A DNA stretch of 64,000 bases from JACCSI01 sp035575715 (GTDB taxonomy: Bacteria > Acidobacteriota > Vicinamibacteria > Vicinamibacterales > UBA2999): the NCBI GenBank assembly GCA_035575715.1, contig DATLXN010000001.1, forward strand, positions 1-64,000. The letters are read 5' to 3'. Below are positions 1 through 8,598 of this stretch, in pieces; the stretch's first letter is position 1, and every line of letters begins with the position of its first letter. The notes beneath the pieces were generated by a model. The model did not search any database. It was not told the origin of the DNA and worked only from the letters and a program-made list of their open reading frames with translations. A program made the position numbers and the translations under genes.

Positions 1-144
1 ACAACGAGGAGCGACCGAAGAAGGGGCTCGGCGGGCTGACGCCCGCCGAATACGCCCGCCAGTTGACGACAGGGACGAACACAGCGAAAGTAACCGCCGG
101 ACTCTAAACCGACCCGCTACTGAACGCGGGGGGACGTCAGGTCA
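1..144 (+). mobile_element. 3' end of an IS3-family insertion sequence
   Basis: The window opens inside an insertion sequence. The transposase tail ends at 107 and is followed by about 35 noncoding bases finishing in a G-rich run and GACGTCAGGTCA. Read from the other strand this begins TGACCTGACGTCCCCC, which resembles the terminal inverted repeats of the IS407-type branch of IS3. The left end lies outside the window. Directly after the presumed end at about 144 an open frame for a GAF domain resumes, which marks the junction. The exact last base is inferred. Confidence 0.7.
3..107 (+). CDS. IS3-family transposase OrfB, C-terminal end (partial)
   Basis: Thirty-four codons in frame from the first bases to TAA at 105-107. 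The peptide NEERPKKGLGGLTPAEYARQ is the typical last segment of the DDE integrase (rve) domain of IS3-family OrfB proteins, where the N-x-x-R-P and L-x-x-x-T-P-x-E/A-Y pattern closes the catalytic core. The DDE residues themselves lie upstream of the window. In the family OrfB is made by programmed -1 frameshifting from OrfA. Whether the full copy is intact cannot be seen here. Confidence 0.8.
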   Translation, partial: NEERPKKGLGGLTPAEYARQLTTGTNTAKVTAGL

Positions 145-422
145 ACGCCACATCTATAGTTAATGCCGACCCGGCGCTTGATTTCGGAACTGAGCATGCA
201 GGAACGCTGGTACGCAGTATTTGCGTACCTATCTTGATGGACGGCAAAGTATTAGGGGTTCTGTCAGTCTACTCAAGTGACCAACGCGGTTTCAGCGACG
301 AAGACAGGGTCGCTCTCGAGAGTTCGGTCGCCTGGCGTGACGCCGACGGCATCGTCAGTTCGTTCAAGTCAATGCTTACCGCACGCGCCAACGGGATAGA
401 CATCGCTCCGACAATTCATTAG
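144..422 (+). pseudogene. GAF-domain protein, N-terminally truncated by the insertion sequence
   Basis: An open frame runs without a start from the IS end to TAG at 420-422. The residues NADPALDFGTEHAG, CVPILMDGKVLGVLSVYS and FSDEDRVALES match the second half of GAF domains (the VPI-x-x-x-G-x-x-G-VL strand pair, then F-x-x-x-D), which are small-molecule or sensor modules. The remaining C-terminal residues contain no recognisable output domain. The upstream half is gone, so this is read as a gene disrupted or cut by the IS. An internal TTG-ATG at 234-239 could allow a short product, but it would lack half of the fold. The sigma54-type regulator starts 21 bases downstream and may once have been cotranscribed. 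Confidence 0.65.
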
Positions 423-442
423 CTTATAAACACCCTTCACAA

Positions 443-3175
443 ATGATCATAGACAGTCATACGAAGTCTCTGATCGAGGCAGGCGAACTTCGCAAAGCGG
501 CGGAGTGGCTCCATGCACGAGCGGAGCTGTCGCAAAACGATCGAATCCTGCGTGCGGAACTCGAGTTGCAACTAGGAGACATTCAGGTCGCACTCGAGTC
601 CACGGAAGCGATTTTGCGCGAGCACCTAGAGACTTCAGCAAGGGCTTACTGCCTGGGAATAGCTGGGCGAGCACTTGGGCGAATGGGTAACGTTCCTGCC
701 GGCACGGCCAAACTTCGCAACGCCATCGAATTGGTGGCAGCCCGTAACCCCGCTCTAGCGGCTCAATTATTGGCCGAGCTCGTTGGCGCCCTCATAAGTT
801 GGGTTGGCATTGAACCTGCGCTCACCGAATTACCAAGACTTCGCCGGGTGAGCTTGGCGTCTGGCAACTTGCGCGCATTGGTCCAGTTTCATATTGCCCA
901 GGGACGAATTTATGCAATGCGTGGGTGGCTTTCGCGAGCGGAGAACGAGGGCCGCTTCGCAGCCGACTTGCTAATAGCGTCACCAGACCTGGTGCTTTCT
1001 ACGAGAATCAAGCAGCTGCAATCGAACATCTCAATCAAGACTCCGGACATGGAGTCCGCGCGAGTCCGAGCTGAGGAGTGCCTAACCTTGGCCAAACGAT
1101 GTGGCGCGAGGATAGGAATCGGAGCTGCGTTAGGCAATCTCGCACACATTGCTGCTGTCACTGGCAAGTTCGACGAGGCCCGCCCGCTGATCGCCGATGC
1201 TCTGGAGGCACTCCCCCAGAGGAACACACTGCGTGCAAGTGTTTTTGCAACTGGCGTCGAAATAGCGCTCGCCACCAATGACGCAGACTTCGCCGCATCA
1301 ATGATCGGCGATTGTAGAGCCCTCTTAGACACGCATGCGCAGCAATACGCGTACAACGAGCTGTTTTTTGAACTTCAGCGCGTTCGTTGGCTCGTTCACT
1401 GCGCCCAGTACATGGACGCGTTCGCGTCGGCCACGGAAGCGCTCAGGGCGATCCATGGACTTGCAGATCCAAGCTTGCTCGATCGCATGCGCCTTCTTCA
1501 AGTCGAGGCGCAATGGCTGAATGGCGATTCTGACGAGGCACTCAAATTATTCCGCAACGCCTGCTTCAGCATCACCGATACAAGCGTCGAAACCTTGGCT
1601 GAACTCAATCGAGTCGCGGCCGTGCTCACCGCGCCTACAGGACAATACGCGCACGATTATCTGTCGCGCGCCTGGAACGCCCTGACTGAGGTCGGCCTGT
1701 TCGGCTCTCGTGTCGCCATCACCCAGACGGCGCGACGATTGGGCATCTCCGACACCTTTACGTCGGGTCCGTTTGCAAAGGATTCGAGCGCCACCATTCA
1801 TACGGTCGCGGCAGCGCTCGACTGGGGTGGCCATCCCCCACTGCTGGCCCTCGAGATCAAACGACTCCTCGAACTCACACCAGCGAATGCTGCTGTCGCG
1901 GGCCAGGCCTCGGCGACGCCTCACCCGTTAGAGGTTGGCCCGTTTCGGGGGAGCCAGGTCGTCGTTGAGGCAATGCTGCAGCCGGGCGCCGAACAAACGA
2001 TGCTCTGGAGGTCAATCGATCAGGTCAGTCGCGGGGCCCGCGCGATTGCAGACCAACGGTTGTCGATCGAGGAACAAATATCGCTCTGGCCAGAAGAGTC
2101 ATGGCCCGACCAGCTCGGAATGGTCGTCGCGTCTGAGGAAATGGTCGGTCTCGTTAATACCGCGAGACGCCTGGCGCCGTCGACAATCCCAGTGCTAATC
2201 ACTGGTGAAACCGGCACCGGCAAGGAACTGTTGGCAAAAGTCCTCCACGACGCCTCGCACCGCAAAGACAAACAGTTCATCCCGTTCAACTGCAGCTCAG
2301 TCGGCAAAGACCTCCTGGACGCACAGCTGTTCGGATATCGCCGCGGCGCCTTCACCGGCGCCAATGAAGCGTTTCAGGGGATTGTCCGGGCCGCAGCCGG
2401 TGGCACATTGTTTCTCGATGAGATCGGCGAAGTCAGCCTCGAGGCCCAGCCGAAACTCTTGCGGTTTTTGGAATCGGGTGACATCCACCCACTTGGCGAG
2501 GCAAAACCCATTCACGTCGACGTCCGCGTCGTCGCGGCGACCAACGCCGACCTGGAACAAATGGTCGCGGAGGGCCGCTTTCGCGAGGATCTGCTTTATC
2601 GACTCAACGTCGTGAGACTACAGGTGCCACCGCTGCGCAAACGACGCGAAGAGATTCCGCCGCTCACCCAGCATTTCCTCGAGCGCGCGAGCCGCGAGTC
2701 GCACAAAACGGGCATGCGGCTCGCCGACACAACGATGGAATACCTGATCCTTTACAGTTGGCCGGGAAATGTTCGCCAGCTCGCCAACGAAATTCGCCGG
2801 ATGGTAGCCCTGGCAGAGTCCGGCGCGGTGCTGATGCCGGAGCACTTGTCCAACGAGATCGCATCGAGCCGTCGGACCATTCCGGTTTCCGACCGCTTTC
2901 TTGCGCCGACCGAATTTGTCGTCCGCATGGATCAGCCGATGTCGGCCGCGATGGAGCATCTCGAGCGCTCGATGATTCAATACGCACTCAAACTCACACA
3001 GCATCGCATGGAAGACGCCGCGCAACTGCTTGGGTTGTCGCGCAAAGGCCTCTACCTGAAACGACAACGACTCGGCATCGATGAGACCTCGAACACCACT
3101 GACGGCTCCGAAGCCTCCGACCCGGCCCCGCCAGACGCACCCCTGGCCCCCGCTACCAGATCGTCATCCGGCTGA
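443..3175 (+). CDS. Sigma54-dependent transcriptional activator with TPR-rich N-terminus
   Basis: A 910-residue enhancer-binding protein. Roughly residues 1-480 are helical and TPR-like (repeated A-x-x-x-G-x-x-x-A patterns), a probable signal-input region. The AAA+ domain follows: Walker A GETGTGKE near residue 588, the sigma54-contacting GAFTGA motif near 635-640, Walker B GGTLFLDEIGE, and the R-finger region. A Fis-type helix-turn-helix lies near the C-terminus (DAAQLLGLSRKGLYLKRQRL), followed by a Pro/Ala-rich tail. The family melts sigma54 promoters by ATP hydrolysis. The last 23 bases overlap the 3' end of the convergent lactate permease gene, so control of the lactate/glycolate locus is plausible. 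No convincing -24/-12 promoter was seen at 4800-4878, so the target is unproven. Confidence 0.93.
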   Translation: MIIDSHTKSLIEAGELRKAAEWLHARAELSQNDRILRAELELQLGDIQVALESTEAILREHLETSARAYCLGIAGRALGRMGNVPAGTAKLRNAIELVAARNPALAAQLLAELVGALISWVGIEPALTELPRLRRVSLASGNLRALVQFHIAQGRIYAMRGWLSRAENEGRFAADLLIASPDLVLSTRIKQLQSNISIKTPDMESARVRAEECLTLAKRCGARIGIGAALGNLAHIAAVTGKFDEARPLIADALEALPQRNTLRASVFATGVEIALATNDADFAASMIGDCRALLDTHAQQYAYNELFFELQRVRWLVHCAQYMDAFASATEALRAIHGLADPSLLDRMRLLQVEAQWLNGDSDEALKLFRNACFSITDTSVETLAELNRVAAVLTAPTGQYAHDYLSRAWNALTEVGLFGSRVAITQTARRLGISDTFTSGPFAKDSSATIHTVAAALDWGGHPPLLALEIKRLLELTPANAAVAGQASATPHPLEVGPFRGSQVVVEAMLQPGAEQTMLWRSIDQVSRGARAIADQRLSIEEQISLWPEESWPDQLGMVVASEEMVGLVNTARRLAPSTIPVLITGETGTGKELLAKVLHDASHRKDKQFIPFNCSSVGKDLLDAQLFGYRRGAFTGANEAFQGIVRAAAGGTLFLDEIGEVSLEAQPKLLRFLESGDIHPLGEAKPIHVDVRVVAATNADLEQMVAEGRFREDLLYRLNVVRLQVPPLRKRREEIPPLTQHFLERASRESHKTGMRLADTTMEYLILYSWPGNVRQLANEIRRMVALAESGAVLMPEHLSNEIASSRRTIPVSDRFLAPTEFVVRMDQPMSAAMEHLERSMIQYALKLTQHRMEDAAQLLGLSRKGLYLKRQRLGIDETSNTTDGSEASDPAPPDAPLAPATRSSSG

Positions 3176-4799
3176 ACGGATCGACATACGCCTGCAGATA
3201 CACCAACACACCCACCAGGCACGCCAGCACGACGCTGTGCCAGAACACAAACCGCAGGATCTCCCCCTCGTGTCCGTACCACCGCGTCGCCGTGCTGGCG
3301 ACGACGATGCTTTGCGCGTCGATCATTTTGCCCATCACGCCGCCGGAACTGTTTGCCGCCGCCATCAGCGTCGGACTCAGACCCAACTGCTCTGCCGTGA
3401 TCCGCTGCAGGCTGCCGAACAGCACGTTGGAGGACGTGTCGGACCCGGTCAATGCCACACCTAACCATCCGAGCATCGTCCCGAAGAACGGATAGAACAT
3501 GCCGGTGCCCGCGAAGGCCAGGCCAAGCGTCGCATCGACACCGGAATAGCGCGTCGTGAAGCCGAGTGCCATCATTGCGCTGATCGTCAGCAGCGACGTG
3601 CTGACCAACACCAGCGTGCGCGCGTAGGTGCGCGCCAATTCCGTCACCGACCGACCCATGACGAAGCCGGCAATGATCGCGGCCAGGAAGATGCCGGTGC
3701 CGGTCGCCGACAGCCAGTTGATGTTGAAGATGGCCGCCTCCGCCGTCGGTGCGGCGACCACTGGCGGTGTGCGAAAGACGTGCAGATGCAGAGCAGGTAC
3801 CGGAATGCGCAGCACCGAAATGCCGTCAAGCCACGCGCGCACCTGAGGGATACCCCAGATGAAGACGATGACACTGAGGATCAGCCACGGCACCCAGGCG
3901 CGGATCACGTCGGCGCGTGGAGGCGCCGCAGTAGCAGCGGTGGGCGCGACCGCGGTCTCGCGGCCCCACGTCGGTGTCCATTGGTCGTTCGGCTGCCAGA
4001 CGCGGAGAAACAACACCACGGCACCGATCGAGCCAATCGCCGCAACGATGTCGACCAGCCATGGCCCGTGATAGTTCGACATCAGGAACTGCAGCGCCGC
4101 GAATGAAGAACCGGCGACCAGAATCGCGGGCCACACCCCGACCACGCCGGTGCGCCCGGCATACGCCCAGACCAACCAGAACGGCACGATCAGCGAGAAG
4201 AACGGCAGCTGCCGTCCGACCATCGCGCTCAGCTCGAACAGGTCCAGTTGGGTCACGCCCTGCAACGCGATAATTGGCGTGCCAAGCGCCCCAAAGGCGA
4301 CCGGCGCGGTGTTAGCGATCAACGAGAGGCCGGACGCGGCGAGTGGCGTAAAGCCAAGACCAATCAATAAGGCGCCGGTGATTGCAACCGGTGTCCCGAA
4401 GCCCGAGGCACCTTCGAAGAACGCGCCGAAACTGAAGGCAACGAGGAGCAGCTGCAGACGTGTGTCTTTGGTGACCGCGGTGATGCTATGCCGCAATGTC
4501 GCGAACAGACCGGCGTCAGATGTGAGTTGATATAGAAAAATGACGTTGAGCACGATCCAGCCGATCGGCAGCAGACCGTAGGCTGCGCCGTAGCCCGCGG
4601 TCGCCAAGGCCAGCGACGTCGGCATCCCGAAGATCGCGATCGCCACGATCAGCGCCGCCGCAAGTCCGAGTAACGCGGCGATGTGCGCCTTGATGTGACC
4701 GAAAGCCAGACCGCCAAGCAGCACGATCACCGGCAGTGCCGCACACGCCGTCGAAAGATAGACGTTGCCGAGAGGGTCGTACGCCTGGGTCCAGTCCAT
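3153..4799 (-). CDS. lldP: L-lactate permease family transporter (LldP/LctP)
   Basis: A 548-residue, very hydrophobic inner-membrane protein with about 12-14 predicted helices. It shows family signatures such as GASGFGTPVAITGALLIGLG, NTAPVAFGALGTPI, and the C-terminal SGGVMGKMIDAQSIVVA segment shared by lactate/glycolate permeases. It imports lactate (often also glycolate) with protons. Its start is divergent from glcD with a 79-base shared promoter region. Its 3' end overlaps the regulator gene by 23 bases. Position next to the three-subunit FAD/FeS oxidase supports uptake of the substrate that the complex oxidises. The C-terminus ends in YVDPFSRMTIW. Whether L-lactate, D-lactate or glycolate is preferred cannot be told from sequence. 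Confidence 0.93.
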   Translation of the reverse strand: MDWTQAYDPLGNVYLSTACAALPVIVLLGGLAFGHIKAHIAALLGLAAALIVAIAIFGMPTSLALATAGYGAAYGLLPIGWIVLNVIFLYQLTSDAGLFATLRHSITAVTKDTRLQLLLVAFSFGAFFEGASGFGTPVAITGALLIGLGFTPLAASGLSLIANTAPVAFGALGTPIIALQGVTQLDLFELSAMVGRQLPFFSLIVPFWLVWAYAGRTGVVGVWPAILVAGSSFAALQFLMSNYHGPWLVDIVAAIGSIGAVVLFLRVWQPNDQWTPTWGRETAVAPTAATAAPPRADVIRAWVPWLILSVIVFIWGIPQVRAWLDGISVLRIPVPALHLHVFRTPPVVAAPTAEAAIFNINWLSATGTGIFLAAIIAGFVMGRSVTELARTYARTLVLVSTSLLTISAMMALGFTTRYSGVDATLGLAFAGTGMFYPFFGTMLGWLGVALTGSDTSSNVLFGSLQRITAEQLGLSPTLMAAANSSGGVMGKMIDAQSIVVASTATRWYGHEGEILRFVFWHSVVLACLVGVLVYLQAYVDPFSRMTIW

Positions 4800-4878
4800 C
4801 GCACCTCCGCGCCAGACCGCACTGGGCGTCGGGCCGCAGGCGTCACGCGCGGCGTAAGCTTATAGTGATTCGCACCAG
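4800..4878. promoter_or_regulatory. Divergent promoter region between lactate permease and glcD
   Basis: Seventy-nine bases separate the two divergent start codons. A good -10-like TATAGT lies at 4861-4866 on the + strand, 12 bases before the glcD ATG. Transcription would therefore begin only a few bases ahead of the start codon, and no Shine-Dalgarno sequence is visible, which suggests a leaderless or nearly leaderless glcD message. A clear -35 was not found. The GG/GC pair spaced as in sigma54 promoters is only a weak match. Confidence 0.35.
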
Positions 4879-6321
4879 ATGCAGCCAGACGCTCTGCTCG
4901 CCGCGCTCGCGCACATCGTCCCCCCCGATCGACTGCTGACGCGCCCCGGCGCGTTGGCGCCCTATGAGTGCGACGGACTCACCACTTTTCGCGGGCGGCC
5001 CCGAGCGGTGGTACTCGTCGAATCACAGGACGAGGTCATCGAAACGGTTCGACTGTGCCATCACGCCGGTGTCCCATTCATGGCGCGCGGCAGCGGCACC
5101 AGCCTGTCCGGTGGTTCGGTCCCAGTTGATGACGGGATCGTCATCGCACTCAATCGGCTCAATCGGATCCTTCGGCTCGACGTCGCATCCCGTGTCGTTG
5201 TCGTCGAACCGGGCGTCATCAACCTCGACGTCACCGTCGCGGCCGCGGCGCACGGATTGTATTACGCACCTGATCCATCCAGCCAATCGATTTGCACGAT
5301 CGGTGGCAACGTGGCGTTCAATTCAGGGGGAGCCCACTGCTTTCGCCATGGCATGACAGCGAATCATGTGCTCGGCCTCAAGGTCGTCCTCCCGGACGGT
5401 CAGATAGCCATGCTGGGAGGTGATGGCATCGAAGCAGTCGGTCCTGACCTGGCGGGCCTGTTCGTCGGGTCGGAAGGCTTGTTCGGCGTTGCACTGGAAA
5501 TCACGTTACGCCTCATGCCCCGTCCGGAGAGCTATCGCACGCTGCTCGCCGGTTACCAATCGCTGCAGGCGGCCGGTGATGCCGTGGCGCAAATTGTGGC
5601 AGCGGGTTTATTGCCGGGTGCCATGGAGATCATGGATCGTCTGGCAATTGAAGCAGCAGAGGCGGCTGTCGATGCCGGGTACCCGCCCGGCGTGGCGGCC
5701 ATTCTGCTCGTCGAACTCGAAGGAGATGCAGCCGAAGTGGACGCCGAATTCGCCCGGCTCATAACCCTCATCGCGCAGTCCGGGGCGACCAGCACGCGCG
5801 TCGCCAGTGATGCCGCCGATCGCGCACGCATCTGGAAAGGTCGCAAGTGCGCATTCTCCGCAGTCGGAAGGATCAGTCCCGACTTCATCGTGCAGGACGG
5901 CGTCGTCCCGCGCACGCGTCTGGGCGAAGCACTCGCCACGATCGAACAGCTGGCGAGCGCGCATGGCCTTCGCGTCGCTAACGTCTTTCACGCGGGCGAC
6001 GGCAACCTGCATCCGTTGATCCTGTTCGACGGCCGCGAAGCGGGCGCCTTCGAACGCGCGGAAGCGCTCGCGGCTGATATTTTGCGCCTGTGCATCCGGC
6101 TCGGCGGCTCGATCACTGGCGAGCATGGCGTCGGACTCGAGAAGCGCGCCTATCTCAGCGAGATGTATGCGGCGGAAGACGTCGCATTCATGCACCGGTT
6201 GCACGAGGCGATCGACTCCAAACGGATTGCCAATCGCGGCAAGATGCTCGGTGGTGGCGCAATGCCGACCGCGCACGGTCTCCACCCCCTGGAGCGCAGC
6301 GGCGCGATTTCGCGTGTATGA
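4879..6321 (+). CDS. glcD: Glycolate/D-lactate oxidase FAD subunit GlcD
   Basis: A 480-residue member of the FAD-linked oxidase (VAO/PCMH) family. N-terminal PP-loop-type FAD-binding region: VPFMARGSGTSLSGG and YAPDPSSQ...CTIGGNVAFNSGG. C-terminal FAD-oxidase domain: NVFHAGDGNLHPLILFD, and the closing GSITGEHGVGLEKRAYL. GlcD carries the FAD that oxidises glycolate or D-lactate and passes electrons through GlcE/GlcF to the membrane quinone pool. The reading frame is intact and of usual length. Its stop overlaps the glcE start as ATGA at 6318-6321, indicating translational coupling. Confidence 0.95.
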   Translation: MQPDALLAALAHIVPPDRLLTRPGALAPYECDGLTTFRGRPRAVVLVESQDEVIETVRLCHHAGVPFMARGSGTSLSGGSVPVDDGIVIALNRLNRILRLDVASRVVVVEPGVINLDVTVAAAAHGLYYAPDPSSQSICTIGGNVAFNSGGAHCFRHGMTANHVLGLKVVLPDGQIAMLGGDGIEAVGPDLAGLFVGSEGLFGVALEITLRLMPRPESYRTLLAGYQSLQAAGDAVAQIVAAGLLPGAMEIMDRLAIEAAEAAVDAGYPPGVAAILLVELEGDAAEVDAEFARLITLIAQSGATSTRVASDAADRARIWKGRKCAFSAVGRISPDFIVQDGVVPRTRLGEALATIEQLASAHGLRVANVFHAGDGNLHPLILFDGREAGAFERAEALAADILRLCIRLGGSITGEHGVGLEKRAYLSEMYAAEDVAFMHRLHEAIDSKRIANRGKMLGGGAMPTAHGLHPLERSGAISRV

Positions 6322-7394
6322 CGCTCACGCCCGCGAACGTCGACGACATCCAGGAGATCGTCCGCAGCCATGCGGCGATTGAGATCAGCGCAGGTCAGAC
6401 CAAATCGCCGACGCCACGTCGTGACGCCGTCGCATTGAATCTTGCCGCTCTGCGCGGGATCACCGAATATTCCGCTGACGAATGCGTGTTGACGGCGTAC
6501 GCCGGCACGACGCTCCATGAGATCGCCGCAGCCTTGCAAGCACACGGTCAATATCTGCCCTTTGATCCACCACTGGTCGATGCCGGCGCGACCATTGGCG
6601 GTACCGTCGCCAGCGCGGCCAGCGGCTCGGGTCGCTATCGCTACGGCGGTGTGCGCGATTTCCTGATCGGTGCGCGCGTCGTCGACGGCGCCGGACGCCT
6701 GATCCGGACTGGCGGCAAGGTGGTCAAGAACGCCGCCGGCTTTCTGCTCCACCACGCACTGGTCGGCAGCGCCGGCCGGTTCGGCGTGATTACCGAAGTC
6801 ACCCTTAAAGTATTTCCTCTCCCGGAGGCGTGGGGCACGCTACGAGTCGAATGCGGGAACGTCGCCAATGCCATCACCCTCGCTCGCATCGTTGAAGCGC
6901 GGCGGTTCGACCTCGCCTGTCTCGATTTCGATGGTCAGGGAACAATGTGGATTCGGATCGCCGGACGGGCCAGCGCCTTGCGGACGCGCGGCGAGCAGTT
7001 ACGCGCGGCAGTTGCGCCACGCGACGCCGACTGGCTCGAGGGTGACCACGATGCGGCGATATGGACTGCGGCACAAGATTGGGGGTCCGGTCACGACCCT
7101 TGTGCGAAGGTCGTCGGCAATGCGTCGAGTTGGCCACAATTGTGCGAAACGTTCGCGCACATGCGTCTGATGGCCGCCGGAGCATTCGCCATCTGCAGGA
7201 TGGGTGACCTCACTCCCACTCCTGCACAGCTCGCCGCGGCCGGATTCGCCGCGCCTGGACTGAACGGCATTATCGTCACCGGTCCGGACGCCGGGACGCG
7301 CCTGGGCCCGGTGCCCAACAATCCATTCGAGGAGCGCGTGCGCCGCGTGCTCGATCCACAGGACCGCTTTCGTGCAGCACCGCATACCTCTTGA
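6318..7394 (+). CDS. glcE: Glycolate oxidase FAD-binding subunit GlcE
   Basis: Taking the ATG at 6318 (overlapping the glcD stop) gives 358 residues, the normal size. A longer open frame upstream exists only as a shadow of glcD. FAD-binding motifs: EISAGQTKSPTP near the start, GATIGGTVASAASGSGRYRYG, VRDFLIGARVVDGAGR, and GGKVVKNAAGF with GRFGVITEVTLKVFPLP. GlcE is the shorter, partly redundant FAD subunit required for assembly of the GlcDEF complex. The C-terminal FDPxRxxRV-like segment (VRRVLDPQDRFRA) is typical. The 3' end overlaps glcF by 23 bases. Confidence 0.93.
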   Translation: MTLTPANVDDIQEIVRSHAAIEISAGQTKSPTPRRDAVALNLAALRGITEYSADECVLTAYAGTTLHEIAAALQAHGQYLPFDPPLVDAGATIGGTVASAASGSGRYRYGGVRDFLIGARVVDGAGRLIRTGGKVVKNAAGFLLHHALVGSAGRFGVITEVTLKVFPLPEAWGTLRVECGNVANAITLARIVEARRFDLACLDFDGQGTMWIRIAGRASALRTRGEQLRAAVAPRDADWLEGDHDAAIWTAAQDWGSGHDPCAKVVGNASSWPQLCETFAHMRLMAAGAFAICRMGDLTPTPAQLAAAGFAAPGLNGIIVTGPDAGTRLGPVPNNPFEERVRRVLDPQDRFRAAPHTS

Positions 7395-8583
7395 CGATCT
7401 GCGGCGCAGGCTCGGTGATGCAGCCGACGGCATGAGCCGCGCAGTCACGACTTGCGTGCATTGCGGCTTTTGTCTCGCCGCCTGCCCGACCTATCGCGTG
7501 CTCGGCGAAGAGATGGACTCGCCGCGCGGGCGGATCGTGCTGATGAAACAGGCGCTCGAAGCTGACCTCACGATCAGCGACACCCTGCCCTACATCGATC
7601 GCTGCCTTGGCTGCCTCGGCTGTGAAACGTCATGCCCGTCCGGCGTGCGTTACCGTGATCTGCTCATTCCCTTTCGCGCGCTGGCAGAAGTCACCGCGCG
7701 TCCCGCACACCATCGTTTCGCACGAGGGCTGTTGCTCAGCATCCTCGAGTCGCCCGCTCGCTTCCGCGCGGCGCTCGCAGCGGGTCGCCTCGCAGGCCTG
7801 GTGGCACCGCTGCTTCCAACTGCGATACGCGCGATGCTCGAACTCATGCCGCGCAAGCTACAGCCACAGTCGCCGCTGCCGGCGCATACTCCCGCGCAAG
7901 GCGCCAGACGCGCACGGGTGGCATTACTCGAAGGCTGCGTGCAACGGGTGTTGCGACCATCGATCAACGCGGCCACCGTGCGGGTGCTCAGCGACAACGG
8001 CGTCGAAGTGATCGTGCCGCAAGAACAAGGATGTTGCGGCGCACTGGCGCTACACAGCGGCCATGCGGCGCGGGGGCAGCGCCTGGCCGCACACAACGCA
8101 CGCATTTTCCCCGCCGACGTTGACGCCATCGTCACCAACGCCGCCGGATGCGGGTCGGCGATGCAGGAACAGCCCCATGCGGCACCGGTGCTGGACGTTG
8201 CCGAGTTCCTGGACCAGCTTGGGCTCCGTACCTCGCTGTCGCTGGCGCAGCCCACCCGAATTGCGTATCACGACGCCTGTCACCTCTCGCATGGTCAGGG
8301 CATTCGCAGCGCGCCTCGCCGGTTGCTCGCGCAGATCGCCAATGTCACGGTCGCGGAGATTGAGGACGGCGAGATGTGTTGCGGGTCAGCAGGGCTCTAC
8401 AACATGGAGCACCCGGAAACCGCCAACGCGCTTGGGCGGCGAAAAGCCGCGGCGATTCACGCGACCGGGGCGACCCTGGTCGCGGCGGGCAACATCGGCT
8501 GTCTGACGCAAATCGCAGCGCATCTCATCATCCCGGTCCGGCACACCATCGAAGTGATCGATTCGGCGTATAGTTCGCGGTAA
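7372..8583 (+). CDS. glcF: Glycolate oxidase iron-sulfur subunit GlcF
   Basis: 403 residues from a GTG start inside the end of glcE. Two ferredoxin-type 4Fe-4S motifs sit in the N-terminus: CVHCGFCLAACPTY (residues ~23-36) and CLGCLGCETSCPSG (~84-97). Two CCG-type cysteine-rich domains follow (CCGALALHSGH near residue 222 and CCGSAGLYN near 337), as in heterodisulfide-reductase-like electron carriers. It takes electrons from the GlcD/GlcE flavins to quinone. All cysteine motifs are intact. It is the last gene of glcDEF. The next gene starts 15 bases after the stop and could be part of the transcript. Confidence 0.95.
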   Translation: MQHRIPLDDLRRRLGDAADGMSRAVTTCVHCGFCLAACPTYRVLGEEMDSPRGRIVLMKQALEADLTISDTLPYIDRCLGCLGCETSCPSGVRYRDLLIPFRALAEVTARPAHHRFARGLLLSILESPARFRAALAAGRLAGLVAPLLPTAIRAMLELMPRKLQPQSPLPAHTPAQGARRARVALLEGCVQRVLRPSINAATVRVLSDNGVEVIVPQEQGCCGALALHSGHAARGQRLAAHNARIFPADVDAIVTNAAGCGSAMQEQPHAAPVLDVAEFLDQLGLRTSLSLAQPTRIAYHDACHLSHGQGIRSAPRRLLAQIANVTVAEIEDGEMCCGSAGLYNMEHPETANALGRRKAAAIHATGATLVAAGNIGCLTQIAAHLIIPVRHTIEVIDSAYSSR

Positions 8584-8598
8584 ATGGAGACCTCACAG

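Noticed and set aside
6090..6317. Upstream extension of the GlcE frame
   Set aside because: The extra residues are an off-frame reading of glcD; the ATGA overlap at 6318 gives the family-typical start.
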